The notes beneath the pieces were generated by a model, which had not been told where the DNA came from, made no database searches, and worked only from the letters and a program-made list of their open reading frames with translations. From Devosia ginsengisoli (lineage in GTDB: Bacteria > Pseudomonadota > Alphaproteobacteria > Rhizobiales > Devosiaceae), in the NCBI RefSeq assembly GCF_007859655.1, contig NZ_CP042304.1, positions 3,784,501 through 3,848,500 on the forward strand: a stretch of 64,000 bases of DNA. Direction: 5' to 3'. Position 1 is the first letter of the stretch; the number at the start of each line of letters is the position of its first letter. Position numbers and translations under genes: made by a program. Positions 48,758-58,115 of this stretch are shown in pieces.

Positions 48758-49795
48758 TCAGACACGCTGCCCATTGCTGTCGAACAGGGTAACGCGATCC
48801 AGCAATGGAGAGAGGTGCAGGATATCCCCGGCCTTGGCAGCCAGCCGGTCCTTGAAGAGGCCGATGATGGTCTGCTCGCCCAGCCTGAAAAGTACCTGCG
48901 TTTCCGAGCCCATGGGCTCGACCACGACGACCTGGGCCGGCACGCCCTTCGTGTCGATCGTGATATGTTCGGGACGTAGTCCGTAAAGTGCCACGTCGCC
49001 ATGGCCGGCAGGCAGGGGGAGCACGCTGCCATCTTCCGTCTCGAAACCTTTCGGCGTCGTCTTCCCCTTGATGAAGTTCATGGAGGGGCTGCCGATGAAC
49101 CCGGCAACGAAGGTGGTCCGGGGATCATCGTACAGGTCCAGCGGCGCACCCATCTGCTCGATGACGCCATCCTTCATCACCACGATCCTGTCGGCCATGG
49201 TCATGGCTTCGACCTGATCGTGGGTGACATAGATGGTCGTGGTCTTGAGGCGCTGGTGCAGTTCCTTGATCTCGGCCCGCATCTGCACGCGCAGTTTGGC
49301 GTCAAGATTGGACAGCGGTTCGTCGAACAGGAAGACCTGCGGGTTGCGCACGATGGCACGGCCCATGGCGACACGCTGGCGCTGCCCGCCCGAGAGCTGC
49401 CGGGGCTGGCGCTGCAGCAAGGTATCGAGACCCAGGATCGCCGCCGCCCGCCCGACCCGCCCGTCGATTTCAGCCTTGGGCAGGCCGGCGAGCTTGAGGG
49501 CGAAGCCCATATTCTGCTCGACCGTCATATGCGGGTAGAGTGCATAGCTCTGGAACACCATGGCGATGTCCCGCTCCTTGGGCTCGAGATCGTTGACGAC
49601 TCGGCCGCCGATTTCCACCGTGCCTGACGTGATCGATTCCAGCCCGGCGACCATGCGCAGCAGGGTCGACTTGCCGCATCCCGACGGGCCGACCAGAACG
49701 ATGAATTCGCCGTCTTCGATATCGATGTTGATGTCGTGCAGAACCTGCACCGAGCCATAGCGCTTGAAGGTATCCCTGATGACGACTTGAGCCAT
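48758..49795 (-). CDS. ugpC: ABC transporter ATP-binding protein UgpC-like
   Basis: A 345-aa ATPase starting at 49795; an ATG two codons earlier (49801) sits too close to the GGGAG site. Walker [44 protein letters not shown] and a TOBE domain are present. It is the only sugar-type ATPase near ugpB, ugpA and ugpE, so I assign it to that importer although it lies in a separate minus-strand unit. It is the second UgpC/MsmK-like ATPase in the window. Confidence 0.9.
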   Translation of the reverse strand: MAQVVIRDTFKRYGSVQVLHDINIDIEDGEFIVLVGPSGCGKSTLLRMVAGLESITSGTVEIGGRVVNDLEPKERDIAMVFQSYALYPHMTVEQNMGFALKLAGLPKAEIDGRVGRAAAILGLDTLLQRQPRQLSGGQRQRVAMGRAIVRNPQVFLFDEPLSNLDAKLRVQMRAEIKELHQRLKTTTIYVTHDQVEAMTMADRIVVMKDGVIEQMGAPLDLYDDPRTTFVAGFIGSPSMNFIKGKTTPKGFETEDGSVLPLPAGHGDVALYGLRPEHITIDTKGVPAQVVVVEPMGSETQVLFRLGEQTIIGLFKDRLAAKAGDILHLSPLLDRVTLFDSNGQRV

Positions 49796-49833
49796 GCCCA
49801 TTCTCCCTGAACCGCACCATCTTGTCGGTTTTG

Positions 49834-49863
49834 AACTTTTGATATACCAGAAATACATTTGTA
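49834..49863. promoter_or_regulatory. Probable SorC operators at the ugpC/phosphodiesterase divergent promoter
   Basis: TACATTTGTA (49854-49863) is the reverse complement of the TACAAATGTA core found upstream of ugpB. A weaker copy AACTTTTGAT lies exactly 20 bp to the left (49834-49843). The pair falls in the short gap between the divergent ugpC and metallophosphoesterase genes. Confidence 0.55.
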
Positions 49864-49885
49864 TCAATGGCCCGGGAGCGTGGCT

Positions 49886-50677
49886 TTGCAGGACGTCAAG
49901 TTCATCCATTTCACCGACCCCCATCTCGATGTGGGCAGCTCCAGGCTTTACGGCCTCGAACCGGCCGCGCGGTTGCAGGCATGCGTTGCGCATATGGCGG
50001 CCCATCACGGGGATGCGGCATTCGCGGTGCTGACGGGGGACCTCACCCATGACGGATCGGTGGCCTCCTATCAGCAGGTTCGCACGTTGCTGGCGCCCCT
50101 GGCATTGCCGGTGCATCCGCTGATCGGCAATCACGATGATCGCGCCAGCTTCCAGCAGGCTTTCCCCGAGGTCGCGGCGGATCAGGCGGGCTTCGTGCAA
50201 TATGTGGTCCGGTATGGCGGACGACGGTTCATCGTGTTGGACACGGTGCAGGCCGGTAGCCATGAGGGCGTACTGGACGCGGCGCGGCTGGCCTGGCTCA
50301 GGCAGGTGCTGGCGGAAGACCCGACCGATCCCTGCTATCTGTTCCTGCACCATCCGCCGATGGCCGTGGGCATGCCGCGTTCGGACACGATGGCGATAAA
50401 CGATCCTGGTTTCGAGGCGATCCTGGCCGAGGCTAGTAATGTCCGGCACATCTTTTTCGGCCATCTGCACCGGGCGGTGTCAGGCATCTGGCGCGGCATT
50501 CCGTTCTCAGGCATTCCCGGCCTCAGCCATCAGGTCGCCCTTGATCTCGTCGAGAATGATGGCCGAATCCGCGGCAGCCACGAACCGCCATCCTACAGCG
50601 TGGTGTTGCTGCGGCAGGATGACGTCATCATCCACCAGTGCCATTTCCTTGACGATAGCGGCACATTCTACCTCTAG
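49886..50677 (+). CDS. Metallophosphoesterase, GpdQ-like phosphodiesterase
   Basis: A calcineurin-type phosphoesterase. Motifs in order: DPHLD, GDLTHDG, GNHDD, FLHHPP and FGHLH. I start at TTG 49886 because GGGAG is 7 bases before it; GTG 49880 or TTG 49859 are possible, changing at most nine residues. About 263 aa, matching GpdQ (glycerophosphodiesterase) and cAMP phosphodiesterase relatives. In this locus hydrolysis of an imported glycerophosphodiester is likely. Confidence 0.87.
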   Translation: MQDVKFIHFTDPHLDVGSSRLYGLEPAARLQACVAHMAAHHGDAAFAVLTGDLTHDGSVASYQQVRTLLAPLALPVHPLIGNHDDRASFQQAFPEVAADQAGFVQYVVRYGGRRFIVLDTVQAGSHEGVLDAARLAWLRQVLAEDPTDPCYLFLHHPPMAVGMPRSDTMAINDPGFEAILAEASNVRHIFFGHLHRAVSGIWRGIPFSGIPGLSHQVALDLVENDGRIRGSHEPPSYSVVLLRQDDVIIHQCHFLDDSGTFYL

Positions 50678-50681
50678 TCCC

Positions 50682-51647
50682 TCACGGCTTTCGTGGTTGC
50701 GGCCGCGTCGCCATGGCGGCCGCCGCCCTTGCCGTATCCTCGTCGCAAACCAGCACCGATCCGAGGCCTGCCGAAAGCACGCCGGCAATGGCCTCGGTCT
50801 TGTGGCGGCCACCGGCGGCGAAAATGGTGGTCTTGACCTTGCGCAGCTCTTCGAAGCTCAGCGCGATCACCCTTTCATTGATGCCGTGGGGAATGAGCAC
50901 GCCTTCGCGGGTGAAGAACTGCCCCATGACGTCGCCGACCGCGCCCAGCGCCTGCAGGTCCTGCATCGATACGTCCTTGGGAAGGCCATGGCGGACCAGA
51001 AGCGAGCGCGGCGACAATTCGCCGATACTGAGCAGCGCGAGTTCGTTGCTGCGCCCCTTGTCGGCCAGGGCGAAGACCTCCTGGTCCAGGATGATGTCGC
51101 GGGACTGGGCGCTGCCGGCATAGATGGGGGCGACCAGATAGCTGCATCGCGCCTGGAGGCGGCGGGCGAGCTCGCGGGCAATCTCGAATGTATTGATTTC
51201 CAGCCCCTGCGTCAGCCCGCCCATCAGCGAGTTGACATGGATATCGGGATGGCGGGTTTCGGGCAGGTTGCGGATGATGTGGAGGATCGTCTCCCCCCAG
51301 CCCACGCCGATTTCGTGGATCTCGTTCTCCTGAAGGTATCGCGCCAGGAACTCACCACCGGCCCGGCCCAGATTGACCGGGATCAGGGATTGATCCTCCG
51401 GGGTGGGGATGATCACGGCGGCTTCGAGGTTGAAATCGGCCTCCAACTGCCGTTCCAGCTCCACGCAGCTTTGGAGGCGGGCATTGATCTGCACGCGGAC
51501 CAGCCCCGATTCCCGAGCCTCGGCCAGCATCCGGTTGACGCGCAGCCGGGTCATGCCGAGTTTTTTGGCAATGTCGGCCTGGGTCGCACCTTCCATGTAG
51601 TAGAGCCAGGCAACCCTTACATAGTCCTGGTCTTCCGATGCGCTCAT
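50682..51647 (-). CDS. SorC/DeoR-type (LsrR-like) sugar-binding regulator
   Basis: A 321-aa regulator starting at 51647 behind a GGAGGA site. N-terminal HTH (YMEGATQADIAKKLGMTRLRVNRMLAEARESGLV) and the SorC sugar-binding domain with GVGWGETILHI, NSLMGGL and TTIFAAGGRHKTEAIAG. Members sense phosphorylated sugars (e.g. LsrR senses phospho-AI-2). It sits between the phosphodiesterase/ugpC promoter and ugpB, and shared operator-like repeats on both sides suggest control of the whole locus. Confidence 0.9.
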   Translation of the reverse strand: MSASEDQDYVRVAWLYYMEGATQADIAKKLGMTRLRVNRMLAEARESGLVRVQINARLQSCVELERQLEADFNLEAAVIIPTPEDQSLIPVNLGRAGGEFLARYLQENEIHEIGVGWGETILHIIRNLPETRHPDIHVNSLMGGLTQGLEINTFEIARELARRLQARCSYLVAPIYAGSAQSRDIILDQEVFALADKGRSNELALLSIGELSPRSLLVRHGLPKDVSMQDLQALGAVGDVMGQFFTREGVLIPHGINERVIALSFEELRKVKTTIFAAGGRHKTEAIAGVLSAGLGSVLVCDEDTARAAAAMATRPQPRKP

Positions 51648-51771
51648 AGCTGTCCTCCTGCTGTCGGCGCGGCCCGTGTCCAGCACCAATATCCCTATCC
51701 GTCCACGCCCACAGCCGGAAGCTGATTTCCGACCATCGTCATAGCCGGCGCCGGACGGGGTTGCATCCCTA

Positions 51772-51803
51772 TTACAAATGTAATATCCAAAATGCAAATG
51801 TAA
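51772..51803. promoter_or_regulatory. Tandem SorC operator candidates upstream of ugpB
   Basis: TTACAAATGTAA (51772-51783) and TGCAAATGTAA (51793-51803) carry cores TACAAATGTA and TGCAAATGTA spaced 20 bp, about two helical turns. The arms TACA and TGTA make each core a near-palindrome. They lie in the 185-bp gap between the SorC gene and ugpB. Confidence 0.6.
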
Positions 51804-51832
51804 CCGGGAAGACCCGATAAGGAGGAGAGACT

Positions 51833-53176
51833 ATGATGTTCAATCGTGTACAGGCAGGCCGCTTCGCGCGCGCTTCGCTGGTGGGCATGCTGCTTTCCAC
51901 GGCAAGCTTCAGCCTCATCGCGAGGGCCCAGGCGGAAGAAGTGGTGACGTTCTGGCATTCCATGGGCGCCGCTCACGCCCCCACGCTGGAAGCCCTCGTG
52001 GCCGAGTTCAATGCCGAACATGCCGGCGAAATCCGCGTGGATCCGATCTTTCAGGGGGCGTACGGCGATTCCCTCGCCAAGCTGACCGCCGCCATCCAGG
52101 CCTCCACCACCCCGACCATCGTGCAGGTCTACGAAATCGGCACCACGCTGATGATGGATCTGGACGTGGCCATTCCGCTGCAGGATGTCGCTGCCGATGC
52201 CGGCATCGACCTAACCGAAATCCTGCCGGCCATGTCGTCCTATTACACGGTCGGCGGGAAGCTGCAGTCACTGCCCTTCAACGCCTCGGCGCCCATGTTC
52301 TACTACAACAAGGATGCGTTCCGTGCCGCGGGGCTCGATCCCGAACAGCCGCCCACCACGCTGGCCGAAGTGCGCGAAATGGCCGAGAGCCTGCTGATCA
52401 AGAATGGCGATCAGGTTTCCCAATACGGCTATGTCAGCTCGGTCGATGGCTGGTTCGTGGAGCAATGGTTCGCCAGGGGCGACCAGACCTATTGCGGTGC
52501 CGGCAATGGCCGCGAGGGTCGTGCGAATGACGTGACCTGGGACAATCCGGTTCTCCATAACATCCTGAGCTTCTGGCACGACATCATGGATGATGGCGTT
52601 GGCATGAATGCCGGCCGCGTTTCGGGCGATGCGATTGCCGCCTTCGTTTCGGGGCGCGCCGCAACCCTGATCCTGACATCGGCGCCCATGCGCGACATCA
52701 TCGAGCGGTCCGAATTCGAAGTCGGCGTCGCCAACTTCCCTGCACCGATCGAAAATGCGCAGGGCTCGGTGTTCAATGGCGGTGCCTCGATCTGGCTGCT
52801 GAAGGACCATCCTGAAGCCGAACAGGCAGCGGCGCTGGAATTCATCAAGTTCCTCGCCTCGGCCGAAGCGCAGGGCAAGTGGTCCTCGGGAACGGGCTAT
52901 ATCCCGACCAATATCCATGCCGCCGAGACCGATGCTTATAAGAAGATCGTGGCTACCTATCCCGATTTCGACAAGCCTCGGCAGCAGCTTGAAAGTGCCG
53001 CCCAATCGGTCGCCAGCAGCGGTTGCCTGGTCGGCGTGCTGCCCCAGGCGCGTCCACGCCTCAACGAGGTGATCGATAGCGTGCTCCTGGGTGGCGACAT
53101 CCAGCAGGCGATCACCGAAGGTCAGGACGCCGTCAACGGCCTGATCGCCAACTACAACCGCTCTGTCGGTCAGTAA
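51833..53176 (+). CDS. ugpB: sn-glycerol-3-phosphate ABC transporter binding protein UgpB
   Basis: A 447-aa periplasmic protein with signal (VGMLLSTASFSLIARAQA). Strong pattern agreement with E. coli UgpB from memory: FWHSM, VYEIGTTLMM, LPFNASAPMFYYNKDAF, GGASIWL and GTGYIPTN in the same order. UgpB binds glycerol-3-phosphate and glycerophosphodiesters. Start at ATG 51833 follows AAGGAGGAGA; ATG 51836 is an alternative. No lipobox. Confidence 0.92.
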   Translation: MMFNRVQAGRFARASLVGMLLSTASFSLIARAQAEEVVTFWHSMGAAHAPTLEALVAEFNAEHAGEIRVDPIFQGAYGDSLAKLTAAIQASTTPTIVQVYEIGTTLMMDLDVAIPLQDVAADAGIDLTEILPAMSSYYTVGGKLQSLPFNASAPMFYYNKDAFRAAGLDPEQPPTTLAEVREMAESLLIKNGDQVSQYGYVSSVDGWFVEQWFARGDQTYCGAGNGREGRANDVTWDNPVLHNILSFWHDIMDDGVGMNAGRVSGDAIAAFVSGRAATLILTSAPMRDIIERSEFEVGVANFPAPIENAQGSVFNGGASIWLLKDHPEAEQAAALEFIKFLASAEAQGKWSSGTGYIPTNIHAAETDAYKKIVATYPDFDKPRQQLESAAQSVASSGCLVGVLPQARPRLNEVIDSVLLGGDIQQAITEGQDAVNGLIANYNRSVGQ

Positions 53177-53200
53177 CCGAGCGCCCCGGAGAAACGCCAA

Positions 53201-53902
53201 ATGACCTTCGCTGTCGCCCATCGTGGGCTGCCCCTTCGGTTGCCCGAAAATACCCTGCCGTCCATTCTGCTGGCAGAAAAGCACGGGGCGGTGGCCGTCG
53301 AATTCGACGTGCGGGCCACCAGCGACGGACATGCCGTGCTGCTGCACGACAAGACCCTGGCGCGTATCTGGGGCGATCCTCGCCCCGTTGCCGAGGCGCC
53401 GTTCCATGAGGTGCGAGCCCTTGGCACGGAGCAGGGCGGGCAGAAGATCGTCATTCCCACGCTGGAGGAGGTGGTGGATGCCACCTCCCTTACGCTGATC
53501 GTGGACTGCAAGCCTGCAGGCATCGTTGCCGATATCGCCGAACTGCTGGCGAGCCGCGGGCAAGCGCAGCGGGCACGGTTCATCGGTGAGCCTGAAATCC
53601 TTTCCCATATCCGACTGGCCATGCCGCAAGCCGATATCATCCTGTCGTGGTCGCGCCCCGAAGCACCGCCGGCGGATATGCTCGATGCCATCAGGCCATC
53701 GACGCTGAATATCAAATGGGAAGAAGGAAACGAGGCCCAGGTCGCGCGCATTGCGCGCCTTGGCTATCCGATCTGGACCTATACGGTCGACGACGTCGCC
53801 GAGGCTTTGCGTGCTCGCTCGCTCGGCATAGAGGCCGTCATTTCCAACAATTTCGAAGCGGTCAGCGCGGCGCTCCGCGATGCCGAGGCCGGGAGCAAGT
53901 GA
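53201..53902 (+). CDS. Glycerophosphodiester phosphodiesterase
   Basis: A 233-aa GDPD-family enzyme with HRGLPLRLPENT, VEFDVRATSDG, LLHDKTL (second catalytic His) and IVDCKPAG. No signal peptide, so cytoplasmic like UgpQ. It would cleave imported glycerophosphodiesters to glycerol-3-phosphate and an alcohol. It follows ugpB by 24 bp. Confidence 0.92.
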   Translation: MTFAVAHRGLPLRLPENTLPSILLAEKHGAVAVEFDVRATSDGHAVLLHDKTLARIWGDPRPVAEAPFHEVRALGTEQGGQKIVIPTLEEVVDATSLTLIVDCKPAGIVADIAELLASRGQAQRARFIGEPEILSHIRLAMPQADIILSWSRPEAPPADMLDAIRPSTLNIKWEEGNEAQVARIARLGYPIWTYTVDDVAEALRARSLGIEAVISNNFEAVSAALRDAEAGSK

Positions 53903-53904
53903 AC

Positions 53905-54696
53905 ATGACACCCCAGGAACTGCGCGCCTTTGCATTGCAACTGGCCGAGGAGGCCATGGTAACGATTGCCGGGGCACATGCCTCGCCCGATCAATCAGCC
54001 ACGAAGGTCGATGCGGGCGATTGGGTCACTCCGTTCGACAAGGCGGTCGAGACGCAGACACGCGACCGCATCCACGCCCAATATCCCGGCCACAGGGTTG
54101 TGGGCGAGGAGTTCGGCGCCGACGCGGATGCCGGTGGCGACGCGGAAATCACCTGGTATCTCGATCCGATCGACGGCACGATGAACTTCGTTCACGGTGT
54201 GCCATGGGTGGCCTTCAGCCTTGCGGCCGTTGATAGCCAGGGCGTTGTGGCCGGCGTTGTGGCCGACGTCTATCGGCGCGAAATCTACAGTGCCAGCCGC
54301 GGTGGCGGCGCCTATATCGACGCCAGGCGGGTCAATTGTGCCGCCCATGCCCGCATCGGCGGTGGCGTCTTCCTCACCGAATGGTCGCGGCAGGCGGCCT
54401 GGTCCGGCATGGACGAATACCTGCATGCCATTTCCGCCGAGGCAGGGGCGACCCGCATCATGGGGTCCTGCGCCCTGGCGCTGGCCCTGGTCGGCGTGGG
54501 ACGGGCGACGGGGACCGTGCTGCCCGGATTCTACAATCCCTGGGATGTCTATGCCGGCGCCCTCATCGCCCGCGAAGGCGGGGCCGTCATCGCAGGTCGC
54601 AGCGGCCCGGCAGGCGACGTGCCGCTCGATGGCGTGATGGCCGCAACGCCGGGCGTTGCCGATAAGCTGCTCAAGCTGTGGAGCGCGGACCAATGA
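53905..54696 (+). CDS. Inositol monophosphatase family protein
   Basis: A 263-aa phosphatase starting at ATG 53905, two bases after the previous stop. Motifs: VGEEFGAD, YLDPIDGTMNFVHG and NPWDVYAGALIAREGG, all present for Mg binding and catalysis. Possible substrates are inositol-phosphate, glycerol-phosphate or sugar phosphates. Between a diesterase and a permease gene it would release phosphate from the imported compound. Confidence 0.9.
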   Translation: MTPQELRAFALQLAEEAMVTIAGAHASPDQSATKVDAGDWVTPFDKAVETQTRDRIHAQYPGHRVVGEEFGADADAGGDAEITWYLDPIDGTMNFVHGVPWVAFSLAAVDSQGVVAGVVADVYRREIYSASRGGGAYIDARRVNCAAHARIGGGVFLTEWSRQAAWSGMDEYLHAISAEAGATRIMGSCALALALVGVGRATGTVLPGFYNPWDVYAGALIAREGGAVIAGRSGPAGDVPLDGVMAATPGVADKLLKLWSADQ

Positions 54697-55610
54697 GTGC
54701 CCGCAGCCTGCTTGCCCGGCACATCCGCGGCTATTCGGTACGCGACATGGCGGTGGCGGCACTCTTCCTGTTGCCATGTCTCATCATCTTCGCTGCCTTC
54801 GTCCTCTATCCGCTGGGCAGGACCTTTCACCTGAGCTTCTTCTCCAACGATCTGCTGGGGCGTCCCGTGCATTTCGTGGGGCTGGAGCAATATTATCGCA
54901 TCGTCAGCGATCCCTATCTGGTGGGGGTCATGGGCACGACGGCCCTCTTTCTCGCCTATACGGTCTTGCCGGGGATTATCATCGGGCTTGGCCTGGCACT
55001 GCTGCTGCAACCCAAGATCGCTGCTATCGGGGTGTTTCGTGCGCTTCTGGCCACACCCTTCGCCTTCTCGGTGGCTGCTGCCGCGGTGGTGTTCAACGTG
55101 TTCTACCGGCCGGGCATCGGGCTGTTCAACGGCCTGCTGCAACAGATGGGCCTGCCGGCTATCGACTGGCTGACCAGCCCCAACTATGCGCTGGGCAGCG
55201 TCGCCGTCGTGTCGATTTGGCGCTATATGGGCTATACGCTGATCGTCTGCCTGGCTGGCCTGCAATCCATTCCCGACGAACTCTACGAGGCTGCACGCAT
55301 CGACGGCGCGTCCAGCTGGCACCGTTTCCGCTACATCACGCTGCCACTGATGACGCCGACGCTGTTCTTCCTGCTCGTGGTCTCGACCATCCATTCCCTG
55401 CAGACCTTTGGCGAGATCAAGCTGATGACGGCCGGCGGGCCGGTCAATTCCACGACGACGCTGGTCTACAGTCTCTACAAGTCCGCCTTCGCCTACGGCA
55501 GCAGCGATTACGGCCTGGCTTCGGCGCTGGGCGTGGTCCTGTTGCTCGTCGTTACGGTCATCACCGTGATCCAGTTCCGCTTCCTGCAGCGAAAGGTGTT
55601 CTACTCGTGA
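54693..55610 (+). CDS. ugpA: sn-glycerol-3-phosphate ABC transporter permease UgpA
   Basis: A 305-aa permease starting at ATG 54693, overlapping the phosphatase stop (ATGA). Six membrane segments and the EAA loop LYEAARIDGASSWHRFRYITLPL are present. Placement after ugpB supports the ugpA assignment. It pairs with UgpE. Confidence 0.9.
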   Translation: MSARSLLARHIRGYSVRDMAVAALFLLPCLIIFAAFVLYPLGRTFHLSFFSNDLLGRPVHFVGLEQYYRIVSDPYLVGVMGTTALFLAYTVLPGIIIGLGLALLLQPKIAAIGVFRALLATPFAFSVAAAAVVFNVFYRPGIGLFNGLLQQMGLPAIDWLTSPNYALGSVAVVSIWRYMGYTLIVCLAGLQSIPDELYEAARIDGASSWHRFRYITLPLMTPTLFFLLVVSTIHSLQTFGEIKLMTAGGPVNSTTTLVYSLYKSAFAYGSSDYGLASALGVVLLLVVTVITVIQFRFLQRKVFYS

Positions 55611-56422
55611 AAACCCTTCGTCTCTTCGCTCATTATGCGGTGCTGATCCTGGCCGCCCTCATCGTGCTGTTCCCGCTCTATTTCACTATCGCGGGCGCGC
55701 TGATGACCGATGCCCAGCTCATGCGCTTCCCGCCCATGCTGGTGCCGCAGGAGCTGCATTTCGAGAACTTCGCCAAGGTGCTCGATGCCATGCCGCTGAT
55801 CCGGCAGTTCTTCAACAGCATCTTCGTGGCCTCGGCCATCGTGCTGGGCGTGCTGGTCACCTCGGTGCTGGCAGCCTATGTGCTGGTTTTCCTCAACATT
55901 CCCTTCAAGAATGTGATCTTCGGCATCATCATGCTGACGATCCTCGTGCCGACCGAATCCTTGATCGTCCCCAAATACCTCATCCTGGTGGACCTCAGGT
56001 GGATCAATTCCTATCCCGGCCTCATCGTGCCCTTCGTAGCCTCCGGCTTCGGCATATTCCTGATGCGGCAGTTCTTCCTGTCGTTTCCCAAGGAGATTTA
56101 CGAGGCGGCCCGGATCGATGGCTGCGGGCACCTGCGTTTCGTCCTGACCATCCTCGTACCGATCGTGCGGCCGGCGCTGGGGGTGCTGGGCCTCTATACC
56201 TTCATCGGTAGCTACAACATGTATTTCTGGCCCCTGCTGGTGATCAACACGCCCGACATGCAGACGCTGCAGATCGGCCTGCAGGCCCTCAATTCCTCGG
56301 AATCGACGCAGCCAAGCCTGATCTATGCCGGCGCCGCAATCGCCATCGCCCCAATGCTGGTCATCTTCTACCTGTTCCAGAAGAGCATCGTCCGCGGGCT
56401 CACGTCTGGCGCTGTCAAATAG
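55607..56422 (+). CDS. ugpE: sn-glycerol-3-phosphate ABC transporter permease UgpE
   Basis: A 271-aa permease starting at GTG 55607, overlapping the ugpA stop (GTGA). EAA loop IYEAARIDGCGHLRFVLTILVP and the C-terminal IVRGLTSGAVK ending fit UgpE. Six membrane segments. Last gene before a strong hairpin. Confidence 0.9.
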   Translation: MKTLRLFAHYAVLILAALIVLFPLYFTIAGALMTDAQLMRFPPMLVPQELHFENFAKVLDAMPLIRQFFNSIFVASAIVLGVLVTSVLAAYVLVFLNIPFKNVIFGIIMLTILVPTESLIVPKYLILVDLRWINSYPGLIVPFVASGFGIFLMRQFFLSFPKEIYEAARIDGCGHLRFVLTILVPIVRPALGVLGLYTFIGSYNMYFWPLLVINTPDMQTLQIGLQALNSSESTQPSLIYAGAAIAIAPMLVIFYLFQKSIVRGLTSGAVK

Positions 56423-56427
56423 CCGTT

Positions 56428-56452
56428 GCTGCGGGTGCCCTTCACCCGCAGC
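56428..56452 (+). terminator. Hairpin after ugpE
   Basis: GCTGCGGGTG (56428-56437) and CACCCGCAGC (56443-56452) form a perfect 10-bp stem with loop CCCTT. It lies just after the ugpE stop and before the Na/Pi gene. No T-run follows, so it may reduce rather than stop read-through. Confidence 0.55.
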
Positions 56453-56493
56453 CCGATTGAAACTTGCCGATCGTACGGCGGGCTCGTGGTGAC

Positions 56494-58113
56494 ATGTCGA
56501 TACTTCTCGAAGTTCTGAGTGCTGCGACGCTGCTTCTATGGGGACTGAATGTCCTCAAGAAAAGCATGCTGGACGGCTTTGGCACCAAGCTGCGCGTGTG
56601 GCTCGCTTCAGCTACCAAGAACCGGGCGCTCTCCTTCGTCAGTGGCCTGGGCGTGACCGTGGCTGTGCAATCCTCCACCGCGACGGCCCTGATGCTGGCC
56701 GGCTTTGTTGGGCAGGGCTTCGTCAGCGCCGCCATGGCACAGGCGGGCATGCTCGGTGCCAATCTGGGCACGAGCCTGGTGTCCCAGCTGCTCTCGCTCG
56801 ACCTGCATTGGCTGTCGCCGGCGACGCTGGTGCTCGGTTTTGCGCTGCAACGGCTCTATCCGGACCGTCGGCTGGGCCATATGGGCGGGGTATTCTTCGG
56901 CTTCGGGCTGTTGCTGGTGGGGCTCGAAATGGTGGGGCGGGCCTCGGTGCAGATGCTGCATGGTCAATCCATGGACCTCGTGCTGCAACTCATGGCCGAT
57001 GTGCCGCTGCTGGCCCTGCTGACCGGCGCCGTGCTCGCAACGCTCTCGGCCTCGAGCATGGCGGTCGTCCTGTTCGTCATGGCGATCGGCGCGGCCGGGC
57101 AGCTATCGGCCGACCTGACATTGATGATGGTGGCCGGCGCCAATCTCGGCGGTGCCATCCCGCCCATATTCGCCACGCGCCACGAAGGCATTCATGCCCG
57201 GCGGGTGATGATCGGCAATCTGCTGGTCCGCGCCGCTGGCGTCGCGGTGGTGCTGGTGCTGCTGTCCTGGATTTCGCTGCCCGATATCGACTCCGGCCGG
57301 CTTGCCGTCGACCTGCATGTTCTGTTCAACCTGGCCCTTTGCCTGCTGTTCCTGCCGCTGGTCGGTCAGGTCTCGAAACTGATGGCCGTGCTGCTGCCGG
57401 AGCGCGCCGCCGACGAGCCACGCAGCCATCTGGGCACCGCTTCGGAAGACGAGCCGGTGGAGGCCCTGGCGGCCGCCACCCGCGAGGCCCTGCGCATTGG
57501 CGACATGGTGGAATTGATGCTGGAAAAGGCCATGGCCGGTCTCGTGCCGGGGGGCGTGGCGCCGTCGGAAGCGATCGGCCTGCTGGAGAACAATGTGGAT
57601 CTGGCGCAGGGGCGATTGAAGCTCTTCATGTCGCGGCTGATGCGCCACCCCCTGTCCGACGCGCAGCGCGAGCGGTCCCTGGAGATCATGTCCTATGCGC
57701 TCAACCTCGAGCATGTGGGCGACATTATCGACCGCAGCCTCAATCGGCTGCTGGTGAAATCGGCGGAGCGGCAAGCGCCACTGTCGTCCGAAGGCATAAG
57801 CGAGATCGACGCTATCTACCACGCCGTTCTGTCCAACCTGCATGCCGCACAGACGGTTTTTCTGTCGCGCGACCTAGCCATGGCGCGGCAGCTTATGGAA
57901 ACCAAGGTGCAGATCCGCTCCATGGTGCGCCGCTCGCAGGATCGGCATTTCCGGCGCTTGCAGGATGGTCGTGCCGACAGCATCCAGACCAGCGGCCTGC
58001 ATCTCGACATGTTGCGTGATCTCAAGCGCATCAATGCCCACATCGTGGCGGTGACCGAGCCGGTGCTGCTCGAACTGGGCCAGCTCCGCGACAGCCGGCT
58101 GACGGAGTGGTGA
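56494..58113 (+). CDS. Na/Pi-cotransporter family protein with PhoU-like domain
   Basis: A 539-aa protein starting at ATG 56494. Repeat one has the intact VAVQSSTATALML motif; repeat two reads ATLSASSMAVVLFV. C-terminal PhoU-like helices cover about residues 335-535. It is the second such protein in the window and has the normal QSST motif that the 47057-48718 copy lacks. Likely phosphate export or Na-coupled transport, next to phosphate-releasing enzymes. Confidence 0.9.
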   Translation: MSILLEVLSAATLLLWGLNVLKKSMLDGFGTKLRVWLASATKNRALSFVSGLGVTVAVQSSTATALMLAGFVGQGFVSAAMAQAGMLGANLGTSLVSQLLSLDLHWLSPATLVLGFALQRLYPDRRLGHMGGVFFGFGLLLVGLEMVGRASVQMLHGQSMDLVLQLMADVPLLALLTGAVLATLSASSMAVVLFVMAIGAAGQLSADLTLMMVAGANLGGAIPPIFATRHEGIHARRVMIGNLLVRAAGVAVVLVLLSWISLPDIDSGRLAVDLHVLFNLALCLLFLPLVGQVSKLMAVLLPERAADEPRSHLGTASEDEPVEALAAATREALRIGDMVELMLEKAMAGLVPGGVAPSEAIGLLENNVDLAQGRLKLFMSRLMRHPLSDAQRERSLEIMSYALNLEHVGDIIDRSLNRLLVKSAERQAPLSSEGISEIDAIYHAVLSNLHAAQTVFLSRDLAMARQLMETKVQIRSMVRRSQDRHFRRLQDGRADSIQTSGLHLDMLRDLKRINAHIVAVTEPVLLELGQLRDSRLTEW

Positions 58114-58115
58114 CC

